Positions 9,110 to 18,417 of a stretch of 35,758 nucleotides of DNA are shown here, piece after piece. The translations under genes were made by a program, and so were the position numbers. The DNA is taken from positions 1-35,758 of the forward strand of contig CAZEFK010000053.1 of NCBI GenBank assembly GCA_964511405.1. The letters run 5' to 3'. How positions within the stretch are numbered: position 1 is the first letter of the stretch; the number at the start of each line of letters is the position of its first letter. The stretch comes from CAZEFK01 sp964511405 (GTDB taxonomy: Bacteria; Pseudomonadota; Alphaproteobacteria; Elsterales; Elsteraceae). The notes beneath the pieces were generated by a model. The model was not told the origin of the DNA. It searched no databases and saw nothing but the letters and a program-made list of their open reading frames with translations.

Positions 9110-9439
9110 ATGCCAGTCTTGCAGCACCTCCGCTATGCCGCCATCGGGCTGCTCCTGATCCTGCCGGCAGCCGCGGCCGACACCGTGACCATCGACCAGA
9201 AGAACAAGAAGTTCGAGAAGGACGACGTCACGATCAAGCAAGGCGACAGCATCACCTTCGCCAACAGCGACCCGTTCACGCACAACGTCTACTCGCAGAC
9301 GCCGGGCATGGAATTCGACCTGCGGACGCAGCGGCCCGGCCAGTCGTCGACCGTCACCTTCGACAAGGTCGGCACCGCGGTCGTGGAATGCGCGATCCAT
9401 CCCGCGATGAAGATGAAAGTCACCGTGGAGCCGAAGTAG
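9110..9439 (+). CDS. Small periplasmic cupredoxin (amicyanin/plastocyanin-like)
   Basis: A 109-residue protein with a signal peptide cut around residue 23 and a single blue-copper domain. Likely type 1 copper ligands are His58 (in THNVYS) and Cys94, His97 and Met100 in the C-terminal loop CAIHPAM, with a second Met at 102. Proteins of this kind shuttle single electrons in the periplasm. Twelve bases separate it from the peroxidase gene, and a GAGGACAAG sequence precedes its ATG. Position between a di-haem peroxidase and a cytochrome c suggests it is the direct donor or acceptor of the peroxidase. The very short spacing between the Cys and the second His is typical of amicyanin/pseudoazurin-like loops. 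The physiological partner is inferred from neighbours only. Confidence 0.9.
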   Translation: MPVLQHLRYAAIGLLLILPAAAADTVTIDQKNKKFEKDDVTIKQGDSITFANSDPFTHNVYSQTPGMEFDLRTQRPGQSSTVTFDKVGTAVVECAIHPAMKMKVTVEPK

Positions 9440-9442
9440 ATC

Positions 9443-9841
9443 ATGGGCGGGTCCAGGCTGCTCACCACCGTCGCGGTCGCCGGCGCCTTGGCCATGGCGG
9501 CGACCGGCGGGACCTTGGCCGCGGCCCAGGCCTCGGCCGACCGGGGTGCCGACATCTTCGACGGCAACTGCGGCGACTGCCATGCGACGACGGCGGACGC
9601 CAAAACCCGAAAGGGACCGACCCTGTTCGGCATCGTCGGCCGCCGCGCCGGGCAGGTTCCGGGGTTCGACTATTCCGAGGCCAACCGCACCGCCCAAGTG
9701 GTATTCGACGAGGCGACGCTCGACCACTATGTCGCTGCCCCCCTCGACGTCATCCCCGGTTCCCGCATGAACCGCTTTCCCGGGCTCGACCAGCCGCAGG
9801 AGCGCCGGGACCTGATCGAGTTCCTGAAGACGCTCCGATGA
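9443..9841 (+). CDS. Class I c-type cytochrome (cytochrome c2/c550-like)
   Basis: A 132-residue protein with a signal peptide (about 1-28) and one haem c site, CGDCH (43-47). The class I features follow: KGPTLFGIVGRRAGQVPGF (57-75) and a C-terminal PGSRMNRFPGL segment, in which Met109 is the expected sixth haem ligand. It resembles mono-haem cytochrome c2/c550 carriers that move electrons between membrane complexes and periplasmic enzymes. It begins 3 bases after the cupredoxin stop, so the two are surely co-transcribed. In this operon it may link the membrane b561 protein with the cupredoxin or peroxidase. The electron route is inferred. Confidence 0.92.
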   Translation: MGGSRLLTTVAVAGALAMAATGGTLAAAQASADRGADIFDGNCGDCHATTADAKTRKGPTLFGIVGRRAGQVPGFDYSEANRTAQVVFDEATLDHYVAAPLDVIPGSRMNRFPGLDQPQERRDLIEFLKTLR

Positions 9842-9867
9842 CCCCGTAGCCGCGGCGGAGGCCGTCC

Positions 9868-10794
9868 ATGTCCATCCTGGCCAGCCTCGGGCGGGTCGTC
9901 CGCAACCCCCTGCCGCCGGTCTATCACGGTGTCACGGCGCGTCTCTTCCACTGGATCGCGGTCGTGGCCGTGGCGGGGGCCTTCGCCACGGCCTTCGCCG
10001 ACCGCTTAGTGCCGGAGCTGTGGGACGCAGCCATCGCGCTGCATCGCCAGATCGGCATTGCGATCCTGGCGCTCACCGCCGTGCGGTTCCTGTGGCGGTC
10101 GCAGTACCGAGCGCCCCTGTCGGCGCATCCGCTGCCGCGCGCGATGCACGGCGTATCGGTCGCGACGCAATCGCTGCTCTATGCCTGCCTCATGCTGCAG
10201 CCGATGCTGGGCTGGCTCTACACCAACGCCCGCAACCGCGACGTGGTGCTGCTCGGGTTCGTCCGACTGCCTCGGCTGATGCCGGGCAACCGGCCCTTTG
10301 CCGAGATCGTCCAGGACTGGCACGCAGAGCTCGGCCTGGTGCTGGCCGGACTGATTGGGCTGCACATCGCCGGCGCCCTCTATCACCATTTCGTGCGCCG
10401 CGACGGCCTGCTGCTCGCGATGCTGCCGGGCCGGCGCCATCCGCGCTTCGAGGTCGCGGGCGATGCTCGGGTCGACGTGGCCGGCACGGCGCGGGCCTGC
10501 CGGCTGCTCGACATCTCGGCCGGCGGCGCCCGACTCGCCGGGCTGAACGGCTTGGCCGCCGGACAGCGCGGTGTCCTGGCCGTCGACGGCCTCGCCTGCC
10601 AGCCGGCCTTCCTGGTGGTGGCCGCCGAGGGCGACCGGCTGCGCATCGGCTTCGCGCTCGACAGCCGCGGCCAGTTGCACTTCGAGCGCGCGCTCGCCGA
10701 CTTCGTCGCCGCCGACCCCCGCGTGCGGCGGCTGGTGCCGTCGGACGCGACCAAGGCGCGGCGCCAGGCGGCCGACGGCTCGCTGACGGTGTGA
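9868..10794 (+). CDS. Cytochrome b561 fused to a C-terminal PilZ (c-di-GMP-binding) domain
   Basis: A 308-residue fusion. Residues about 20-180 form a bacterial four-helix cytochrome b561: helices at about 26-46, 55-75, 95-117 and 150-172, with His28 (LFHW), His59 (LHRQIG), His152 (WHAELG) and His166 (LHIAG) placed as the haem b ligands. Such proteins exchange electrons with the quinone pool. Residues about 187-285 form a PilZ domain with both c-di-GMP signatures: RxxxR at 189-193 (RRHPR) and DxSxxG at 215-220 (DISAGG), 21 residues apart as usual. Four helices would leave the PilZ domain in the cytoplasm, where c-di-GMP is found. GGAGG lies upstream of the ATG. It is the last gene of the operon. 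Domain calls are firm. That c-di-GMP gates electron flow is inference. Confidence 0.9.
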   Translation: MSILASLGRVVRNPLPPVYHGVTARLFHWIAVVAVAGAFATAFADRLVPELWDAAIALHRQIGIAILALTAVRFLWRSQYRAPLSAHPLPRAMHGVSVATQSLLYACLMLQPMLGWLYTNARNRDVVLLGFVRLPRLMPGNRPFAEIVQDWHAELGLVLAGLIGLHIAGALYHHFVRRDGLLLAMLPGRRHPRFEVAGDARVDVAGTARACRLLDISAGGARLAGLNGLAAGQRGVLAVDGLACQPAFLVVAAEGDRLRIGFALDSRGQLHFERALADFVAADPRVRRLVPSDATKARRQAADGSLTV

Positions 10795-10917
10795 GGGCAG
10801 GGCGGCCAGGCCCGGACACTGCTGATCAAAGGGACGTGTTGCGGGCTCAGACTCGGACCCTTCTTCGCCGCCATCGCCGCAGAAGCGCCATGGCATTCAC
10901 ACGTCTTTGATTGGCTA

Positions 10918-10955
10918 TTCCGATCGGGTTCTGTTCGATGTTCCGATCAAGTTCT
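10918..10955. repeat. Pair of 15-bp direct repeats next to the REPIN-like element
   Basis: TTCCGATCGGGTTCT at 10918-10932 recurs as TTCCGATCAAGTTCT at 10941-10955 (13 of 15 identical), 23 bases apart start to start. They immediately precede the palindromic element and may be part of its insertion history. Confidence 0.45.
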
Positions 10956-10959
10956 TTGT

Positions 10960-11067
10960 TCGTCATTCCCGCGAAAGCGGGAATCCAGTTGGTTCGACGC
11001 TGATATCAAGAAAGACTATCTCGAGCTTGCCACCACGGCTGGATCCCCGCCTTCGCGGGGATGACGA
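10960..11067. repeat. REPIN-like element: two inverted REP palindromes
   Basis: Two 29-base arms, 10960-10988 and 11039-11067, are inverted copies of each other with 26 of 29 bases matching. Each arm holds its own hairpin: ATTCCCGC-GAAA-GCGGGAAT on the left and ATCCCCGC-CTTC-GCGGGGAT on the right, with 8-bp stems. About 50 bases separate the arms. This is the architecture of REP doublets/REPINs, which RAYT transposases mobilise and which are scattered in many proteobacterial intergenic regions. No RAYT gene is in the window. The element may also stabilise or end transcripts from the two convergent neighbours. Confidence 0.75.
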
Positions 11068-11239
11068 GCAGGATGCCAAGCGATTGATAATGCTCGGTGA
11101 TCCGGGTTGTGTGAATCCCGTAGTGCAGAAGCGGGGATCGGGTGGAGGGGGGCCGGCACGCCGGTCCAAGGCTATCTTGAGCGGGTCAACTTGATCTCAT
11201 CCTGCTCTAAGCATGATGTGCGGCTAAGCCCCCACCCCC

Positions 11240-12931
11240 TCACGCCTGCCGGACGTCGGCCAGAAAGCGATGGACCATGCTGCGCATCTCGCGCGAGCGA
11301 TGCTGCAGCGATTCCGCGGCCGACAGCACCTCGCCCGCCGCCGAGCCGGTCTTCTCGGCCGCGTCCTTGACCTTGGAGATATTGCCAGCCAGCAGATCGT
11401 TGCCGGTCGCGAAGCGCCGGGCGTTGTCGGAGATCTCCTGGGTCGCCTCGGTCTGCTCGCCGACGGCGGCGGCAATGGCCGAGGCCAGCTCGCCGATCTG
11501 GTTGATGCGCTTGAAGATGCCCTGGACCGAGTTGACCGCGTCCTGGGTCACCGACTGGACGGTGCCGATCTGGGTTGCGATGTCGCCGGTGGCGCGGCCG
11601 GTCTGGCCGGCCAACCCCTTGACCTCGCCGGCGACCACGGCGAAGCCCTTACCGGCGTCGCCGGCCCGCGCCGCCTCGATCGTCGCGTTCAGCGACAGGA
11701 GGTTGGTCTGCGACGCGATGTTGTTGATCAGGCTGACGACCTCGCCGATGCGCGTGGTCGCGGCGCTCAGGCTCTGGACGGTGCTGTTGGTCAGCGCCGC
11801 CTCCTGCGACGCCGCCTGCGAGACGGTGGTGGCCTGGGTCACGTCCTGCGCGATCGTCTCGGTCTCTTCGGCCAGGCGCTCGACCGCCTGGATGACCGCG
11901 CCGACATAGGCCGTGGCGCCGTCGATCGCGCTCGCCGTCTCGACCACCAGCCCGCGGGTCTGGTCGGCGATGGCGCTCATCCCGCTGGCGGTCGCCTGAA
12001 GCTGGCCTGCGGCGCCGGTGAGATCCTCGATGGCGGCCTGGACCCGGCCGTCGAAATCCCGGGCCAAGGCGTCGATGACGCGGCTGCGCTGCTCGTGGAT
12101 CTCCCGCGTCGCCGCCTGCTCCTTGAGCAAGGCGTCACTGCGCACCAAGGCGTCCTTGAACACTTGGATCGTGCCGGCCATTTCGCCGATCTCGTCGCTC
12201 CGGTCCAGCGCCGGGATCGGCGCCGCCAGGTCGCCGCCAGCGAGCGCGCGCATGGTCCGGGTGAGGGCGGCGAGCGGCGACGCCAGCGAGCGCGCGACGA
12301 CCGCAGCCAGCGCCCCTGCGCCGGCCAGGCCGATGCCGCCGAACACGATCAGCAGCAGGCAATCCCGATCGGTCGTGGACTGCGCGCTCCCGTACTCGGT
12401 GTGCGCCAGCTCCCGCTGCAGGGTCACCAGCTTGCCGACCGTCGCGGCCACCGCGTCGAAGGGGGCCTGCCCCTCGGTGATGGCCTTGGCGGCGGCGATC
12501 AGGTCCTGGGCCTTGTAGGCCCCGGTCGCCCGCGTGTTGACCGCCAGGAAGGCTTGTAGCTGCTTGTCCAGGGCCGCGACCGACTGGGCCTCCTCGGCGC
12601 TGCGCGCCAGCCCGCGAACCGTGCTCCAGGTCTGGCCGGCCCGCTGCTGCCGGCGGTCGACGTCATCGAGAAGCCGCGTGGCCTCGTTGTCCTCGACCAG
12701 CCCGCTGCCGATCAGGACCGTATTCAGCCGAATATTGAACAGGTCGTCCTGGATCATCGACAGTTGGAGCAGCGGAACCACGCGTTCCTCGTAGACGATC
12801 CGCAGCAGCTGCGCATTGGCCATCATGCCGGCGATGCCGCCGCCGCCCACCAGCAGCGCCAGCCCACCCAACGGCAGGATCACCAGGGCCAGGCGCCGTC
12901 CGATTCGAACATTCTTGAAGAATCCGAGCAT
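11240..12931 (-). CDS. Methyl-accepting chemotaxis protein
   Basis: A 563-residue transmembrane chemoreceptor. A first helix (about 13-36) and a second (about 190-213) bracket a mostly helical periplasmic four-helix-bundle sensor domain of about 150 residues. A HAMP domain (about 214-267) and a long cytoplasmic signalling helical hairpin follow. The hairpin tip near residues 395-430 carries the highly conserved INNIASQTNLLSLNATIEAA region and GKGFAVVAGEVKGLA. It should sense a small ligand and control CheA through CheW. The ATG at 12931 has a GAGGA sequence upstream. It stands alone, with no che genes in the window, as is usual for orphan receptors. The ligand cannot be predicted. Confidence 0.95.
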   Translation of the reverse strand: MLGFFKNVRIGRRLALVILPLGGLALLVGGGGIAGMMANAQLLRIVYEERVVPLLQLSMIQDDLFNIRLNTVLIGSGLVEDNEATRLLDDVDRRQQRAGQTWSTVRGLARSAEEAQSVAALDKQLQAFLAVNTRATGAYKAQDLIAAAKAITEGQAPFDAVAATVGKLVTLQRELAHTEYGSAQSTTDRDCLLLIVFGGIGLAGAGALAAVVARSLASPLAALTRTMRALAGGDLAAPIPALDRSDEIGEMAGTIQVFKDALVRSDALLKEQAATREIHEQRSRVIDALARDFDGRVQAAIEDLTGAAGQLQATASGMSAIADQTRGLVVETASAIDGATAYVGAVIQAVERLAEETETIAQDVTQATTVSQAASQEAALTNSTVQSLSAATTRIGEVVSLINNIASQTNLLSLNATIEAARAGDAGKGFAVVAGEVKGLAGQTGRATGDIATQIGTVQSVTQDAVNSVQGIFKRINQIGELASAIAAAVGEQTEATQEISDNARRFATGNDLLAGNISKVKDAAEKTGSAAGEVLSAAESLQHRSREMRSMVHRFLADVRQA

Positions 12932-13061
12932 TGTGGTCCTCGCCTGTTTATGAGCCGGACGACCACCTGCCGTTCTAATGCGAGCATTTTAAAGAAGAGT
13001 TACGGATGCCGGAATCGGCACGCGTCTACATGATTGCTAGTTGCATCCATTTGCCGGCCGA

Positions 13062-14474
13062 TCACACCACCACGGTCGATGCCGCCGGCGGTTGCTGCGC
13101 CAGGTCGGTGACGACGTGCAGCGCCTGGCGCAGGTCGTCGCGGGTCGCCGGCGCGCCCAGGCCCAGGCGGACGGCTTCAGGCGCAGCGCCGATGGCGAAG
13201 GCGTCGGCGGGGACCACGCCCAGGCCGGCGGCGCCCAGCCGGGCGGCGAAGGCGGCGGCGGTCCAGGGTGCCGGCAGCCTCAGCCAGGCATGGAAGCCCT
13301 CGGGGTCGGCCTGCACGCTGTCCGCCGGCAGGATCCGCGCCGCGATCGCCTGGCGGGCGCGGGCTTCCGCGCGGATCGCGGCCTGCACCGCGTCGGCCGT
13401 GCCGTCCTCGATCCAGCGCGTCGCGATCGCGGCGCCGAGAGGCGACGCCATGTGCGCGGTGGCCCGGACCGCGCCGGCCAGGCGCAGGGCAGCGCGCCGG
13501 TCGGGCACCGCCAGATAGGCGATGCGCAGCGCCGGCGACAGGGTCTTGGCGACCCCGGCGACGTGGTAGACGAGATCGGGCGCCAGCGCCGCCAGCGGCG
13601 GCGGCGGATCGCTGGGCAGCGCGCCATAAGCGTCGTCCTCGACGATGGCGACGCCATGGTCGCGGGCGATCTCGACCAGCGCAACGCGGCGCGCCGGCGG
13701 CAGGGTCGCCGTGGTCGGGTTGTGCAGGGTCGGGTTGCAGTAGAGCAGCTTGGGCCGACGGTCGCGGCACACCGCCTCGAAGGCATCGGGCCGCACGCCC
13801 TGGTCATCGACCGGCATCGGCACCAGTTGCAGCCGCAGCTGGGCAGCCAGCGCCAGCAGGCCGGGATAGGTCAGCGCCGGTGCCGCGACCAGGTCGCCGG
13901 GTGCGGCCAGAGTCCCCAGCACCGCCAGCAGCGCGCCCTGGGCGCCGGCGCAGACCAGCACGCGCTCCGGCGACAGATGGGGCAGCCGCGGCGCCAGCCA
14001 CTGGGCGCCGGCCGCGCGGTCGCGGCCGCTACCGCCCGGCTCCTGATAGCGCAGCAGCAGGTCCAGGCCAGTCGCCTCCAGGCCGCGGACACCCTGCCAC
14101 ATCCGCTGCACCAGCGCCGGATCGGCGAAGCGCGGCGGCAGGTTCATGGCCAGGTCGACCACCCCGCCGGCCGGCTCGGAAACCTCCGGCCGCGGTGCGC
14201 GGACATAGGTGCCCTGCCCCACCCGCCCCTCGACGAGGCCGCGCCGCTGGGCCTCGGCATAGGCGCGGCTGACGGTGGTGAAGTCGAGTCCCAGGGCCTC
14301 GGCCAGCGCCCGCTGCGGCGGCAGCCGCGTGCCGGCCGGCAGCCGGCCCGACCGGATGTCGGCGGCCAGCGCGTCGGCGATCGCCAGGTAGACCGGCCCC
14401 GCCGCCTTGCTGACGATGGGGATCCAGGATGCCGCAGTGCGGTCGCGGGTCATTGTCGGCAATGGGGTCTGCAT
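13062..14474 (-). CDS. MocR-family regulator: GntR winged helix fused to an aminotransferase-like domain
   Basis: A 470-residue protein: an N-terminal GntR winged helix (about 22-92, with RLPAGTRLPPQRALAEALGL and TTVSRAYAEAQRRGLVEG), a linker, then a fold-type-I aminotransferase domain (about 110-465). PLP-site residues are present: Asn252 (HNPTT), Asp280/Asp281 with Tyr283 (VEDDAYG) and Lys310 (AKTLSP), so PLP binding is likely. MocR proteins such as PdxR, GabR and TauR use PLP and an amino compound as signals and often act on the divergent neighbour. ATG at 14474 was chosen; ATG at 14453 (residue 8) is an alternative. The divergent neighbour here is a bd-type oxidase operon, 72 bases away, an unusual target for this family. 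Autoregulation is likely; control of cioAB is a hypothesis. Confidence 0.92.
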   Translation of the reverse strand: MQTPLPTMTRDRTAASWIPIVSKAAGPVYLAIADALAADIRSGRLPAGTRLPPQRALAEALGLDFTTVSRAYAEAQRRGLVEGRVGQGTYVRAPRPEVSEPAGGVVDLAMNLPPRFADPALVQRMWQGVRGLEATGLDLLLRYQEPGGSGRDRAAGAQWLAPRLPHLSPERVLVCAGAQGALLAVLGTLAAPGDLVAAPALTYPGLLALAAQLRLQLVPMPVDDQGVRPDAFEAVCRDRRPKLLYCNPTLHNPTTATLPPARRVALVEIARDHGVAIVEDDAYGALPSDPPPPLAALAPDLVYHVAGVAKTLSPALRIAYLAVPDRRAALRLAGAVRATAHMASPLGAAIATRWIEDGTADAVQAAIRAEARARQAIAARILPADSVQADPEGFHAWLRLPAPWTAAAFAARLGAAGLGVVPADAFAIGAAPEAVRLGLGAPATRDDLRQALHVVTDLAQQPPAASTVVV

Positions 14475-14546
14475 ATATAGGGATCTTGTATGGTTAGCCG
14501 GGATCGCGCAATGCGGTCGCGGAACCCGAACCCGCGGGAGCATGCG
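14475..14546. promoter_or_regulatory. Divergent mocR/cioA control region
   Basis: Only 72 bases separate the two divergent start codons, so both promoters and any operator must overlap here. The mocR-proximal side is AT-rich (TATAGGGATCTTGTATGG), unlike the GC-rich remainder. GGGAG near 14535-14539 is the cioA ribosome binding site. No confident -35/-10 pair was picked out. Confidence 0.4.
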
Positions 14547-15944
<1,398 letters not shown>

Positions 15945-15947
15945 GCC

Positions 15948-16955
15948 ATGGGCATCGACCTGCCGGTGGTGTGGGCCGCGATCATCGGCTTCGGCCTGAT
16001 GATGTACGTGGTGATGGACGGCTTCGACCTCGGCATCGGGATCCTGTTCCCGTTCGTGCCCGACCGCGGCGACCGCGACGTCATGGTCAACAGCGTGGCG
16101 CCGGTGTGGGACGGCAACGAGACCTGGCTGGTGCTGGGCGGCGCCGGGCTGCTGGCCGCCTTCCCGCTGGCCTATTCGATCCTGCTGTCGGCGCTCTACC
16201 TGCCACTGGTGGCGATGCTGGCCGGCCTGATCTGGCGCGGTGTCGCCTTCGAGTTCCGGTTCAAGGCGGCGCCCGCGCACCGCTGGTTCTGGGACCGGGC
16301 CTTCGCCTGGGGCTCGTACATCGCGGCAGTGTCCCAGGGCATCGCGCTCGGCGCCTTCATCGGCGGCTTTCCGGTGGTCGATGGCGTCTACCGGGGCGGC
16401 CCGCTCGACTGGCTGACGCCGTTCAGCCTGTTCACCGGACTGGGGGTGCCGGTGGCCTATGCGCTGCTCGGCGCCACCTGGCTGATCCTGAAGACCGAGG
16501 GCGCGCTGCAGGCGCGGATGATCGTGCTGGCCAAGCCGGTCACCCTGGTCCTGCTGGCCGTGATGGCCGCGGTCAGCCTATGGACGCCGCTCGCCCATCC
16601 CGAGGTCGCGCGCCGCTGGTTCAGCTTGCCCAACCTGATCCTGTTCGCGCCGGTGCCGGTGCTGGTCGGCGCCGCCGCGCTGGGCATGCTGGCGACGCTG
16701 CGCCGACAGCCGCAGTCCGGGCCCTTCCTGCTGGCGCTGCTGCTGCTGTTCCTGGGCTATAGCGGCCTGGCGATCAGCCTGTGGCCCAACATCGTGCCGC
16801 CGTCGCTGTCGATCCGCGCCGCCGCCGGCCCGCCCCAGAGCCTGGGCTTCGCCCTGGTCGGCGCGCTGTTCGTGATCCCGTTCATCCTGACCTACACCGC
16901 CTGGTCCTACTACGTGTTCCGCGGCAAGGTGCGGGCCGGCGAGGGCTATCACTGA
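15948..16955 (+). CDS. cioB: bd-type quinol oxidase subunit II (CioB/CydB)
   Basis: A 335-residue membrane protein with about eight or nine helices. The family signatures are intact near the N-terminus: MMYVVMDGFDLGIGILFPF (about 18-36), NSVAPVWDGNETWLV (48-62), and later WRGVAFEFRFKA. It pairs with CioA to form the oxidase and helps hold the haem-bearing subunit. It starts 3 bases after the cioA stop, and its own stop shares a base with the next start (TGATG), so all three genes are translated together. No cydDC export genes are adjacent. Confidence 0.95.
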   Translation: MGIDLPVVWAAIIGFGLMMYVVMDGFDLGIGILFPFVPDRGDRDVMVNSVAPVWDGNETWLVLGGAGLLAAFPLAYSILLSALYLPLVAMLAGLIWRGVAFEFRFKAAPAHRWFWDRAFAWGSYIAAVSQGIALGAFIGGFPVVDGVYRGGPLDWLTPFSLFTGLGVPVAYALLGATWLILKTEGALQARMIVLAKPVTLVLLAVMAAVSLWTPLAHPEVARRWFSLPNLILFAPVPVLVGAAALGMLATLRRQPQSGPFLLALLLLFLGYSGLAISLWPNIVPPSLSIRAAAGPPQSLGFALVGALFVIPFILTYTAWSYYVFRGKVRAGEGYH

Positions 16956-17077
16956 TGCGCCGGTGGCTCGGCCGCCTCGGCTGGATGGCACTGCTGTGGG
17001 CCGCCGGCGTGCTGGCGATGGGCGCCGCGGCCTTGGCATTGCGTGGGCTGATGAGGTTGGCCGGGCTGGCCGCGTAG
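16955..17077 (+). CDS. DUF2474-type 40-residue membrane protein of the bd oxidase operon
   Basis: A 40-residue protein with a basic start (MRRWLGRLGW), one hydrophobic helix (about 10-35) and a short tail. This is the pattern of the DUF2474 proteins found directly after cioB in many proteobacteria. Small single-helix subunits such as CydX stabilise E. coli bd oxidase, and this protein may play a similar role in the CIO enzyme; that function is inferred. The start overlaps the cioB stop by one base (TGATG), so it depends on cioB translation. It is easily missed because of its size. Confidence 0.85.
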   Translation: MRRWLGRLGWMALLWAAGVLAMGAAALALRGLMRLAGLAA

Positions 17078-17154
17078 GCCGCCATTCCCGTCACACTTGT
17101 TACTCCCGACCGCGGCCGGCCCGTCCTTATCGTCCCTCTTGCGCCCGCCATAGA

Positions 17155-17170
17155 GTAAGCGCAAGCTTAC
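17155..17170. promoter_or_regulatory. Inverted repeat upstream of the MFS gene
   Basis: A perfect inverted repeat GTAAGC-GCAA-GCTTAC, 28 bases before the MFS start codon and next to its ribosome binding site. It could be an operator for a repressor encoded elsewhere, or a small hairpin. The intergenic region is otherwise plain. Confidence 0.4.
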
Positions 17171-17198
17171 ACATGCGCGGCCTGACGGGAGGTCCATC

Positions 17199-18413
17199 AT
17201 GACTGGTTCTCGCTATCGTTGGGTGATCGTCGCGGCCGGCGGCCTGCTGAGCTGCGTCGCGATCGGCTCGATGTTCTCGCTGCCGGTGTTCCTGCTACCG
17301 GTCTCCCGGGACACCGGCTGGTCGGTCACCGGCATCTCCGCCGCGATGACCATCGGGTTCCTGGCGATGGCCATGGCCGCCATGGCCTGGGGCACGCTGT
17401 CGGACCGGATCGGCACCCGCCCCGTCGTCCTGATCGGGTCGACGCTGCTGTCCGCCGGCCTGGCGCTGGCCAGTCAGGCGACGTCGCTGATCGAATTCCA
17501 GCTGCTCTTCGGCCTGGTCGTGGGCGGCGGCATCGCCGCCATCTTCGCGCCGATGATGGCCTGCGTGACCGGCTGGTTCGACACCCACCGCAGCCTGGCG
17601 GTCTCGCTGGTGTCGGCGGGCATGGGGATGGCGCCGATGACCATGTCGCCGTTCGCGGCCTGGCTCGTTTCCGACCATGACTGGCGGACCGCGATGCTGG
17701 TCATCGCCGCGCTCGCCGCGGCCGTCATGATCCCGGTGACATTCCTGGTGCGGCGGCCGCCGGCCCTGCAGCGCGCGCCCAGGGCCCCGGGGGCGGCGGC
17801 CGGCGCGCCCGACATGTCGGTCGGGCAGGCGCTGCGGTCGCCGCAGTTCATCATCCTGCTGCTGACCAACTTCTTCTGCTGCGCGACCCACGCCGGCCCG
17901 ATCTTCCACACGGTCAGCTACGCCGTGAGCTGCGGGATCCCGACCATCATCGCGGTCACCATCTACAGCGTCGAAGGGCTGGCCGGCATGGGCGGCCGCC
18001 TCGTCTTCGGCATCCTTGGCGACCGGCTCGGCGCCAAGCGGGTCCTGGTGGCGGCCCTGCTGGCCCAGGCGTTCGGGGCGCTCGCCTACGCGTTCGTGCA
18101 CCAGCTGGACGCGTTCTACGCCGTGGCGGCGGTGTTCGGCTTCATCTATGCCGGCACCATGCCGCTCTACGCCGCCATCGCCCGCGAGAACTTCCCGCTG
18201 CGGATGATGGGGACCGTGATCGGCGGCAGCAGCATGGCCGGCGGCCTGGGCATGGCCACCGGCCCCCTGGTCGGCGGTCTGATCTACGATTCCTTCGGCA
18301 CCTATACCTGGCTCTATGTCGGGTCGTGGGGCATCGGCCTCGGCGCCTTCCTGATCGCCATGACCTTCCGCCCGTTCCCGAAAGAGCTCAGGCCCGCGGC
18401 GGTGGCGGCGTAA
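17199..18413 (+). CDS. MFS transporter (12-helix major facilitator)
   Basis: A 404-residue protein with 12 predicted membrane helices in two halves of six. A basic A-like motif follows helix 2 (GTLSDRIGTRPVVL), and the equivalent in the second half reads GRLVFGILGDRLGAKRVL. The sequence is of the type often annotated as oxalate/formate or monocarboxylate-like MFS, but the substrate cannot be named. GGGAGG precedes the ATG with normal spacing. It is a single gene: 121 bases downstream of the cio operon and convergent with the ABC ATPase gene, which ends only 4 bases away, leaving no room for a separate terminator. Confidence 0.88.
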   Translation: MTGSRYRWVIVAAGGLLSCVAIGSMFSLPVFLLPVSRDTGWSVTGISAAMTIGFLAMAMAAMAWGTLSDRIGTRPVVLIGSTLLSAGLALASQATSLIEFQLLFGLVVGGGIAAIFAPMMACVTGWFDTHRSLAVSLVSAGMGMAPMTMSPFAAWLVSDHDWRTAMLVIAALAAAVMIPVTFLVRRPPALQRAPRAPGAAAGAPDMSVGQALRSPQFIILLLTNFFCCATHAGPIFHTVSYAVSCGIPTIIAVTIYSVEGLAGMGGRLVFGILGDRLGAKRVLVAALLAQAFGALAYAFVHQLDAFYAVAAVFGFIYAGTMPLYAAIARENFPLRMMGTVIGGSSMAGGLGMATGPLVGGLIYDSFGTYTWLYVGSWGIGLGAFLIAMTFRPFPKELRPAAVAA

Positions 18414-18417
18414 CCCG

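Larger units (their letters stand above)
10795..11239. other. Gene-free gap holding repeat elements
   Basis: A 445-base stretch between the convergent b561-PilZ and chemoreceptor genes. It contains a pair of 15-base direct repeats and a REPIN-like double palindrome, listed separately. The remainder (about 11070-11239) shows no coding sequence that I trust, no RNA gene and no clear intrinsic terminator. Confidence 0.6.

Noticed and set aside
8141..9727. 528-codon minus-strand frame across the peroxidase, cupredoxin and cytochrome genes
   Set aside because: Antisense to three genes with clear haem and copper motifs; its own translation has no recognisable domain.
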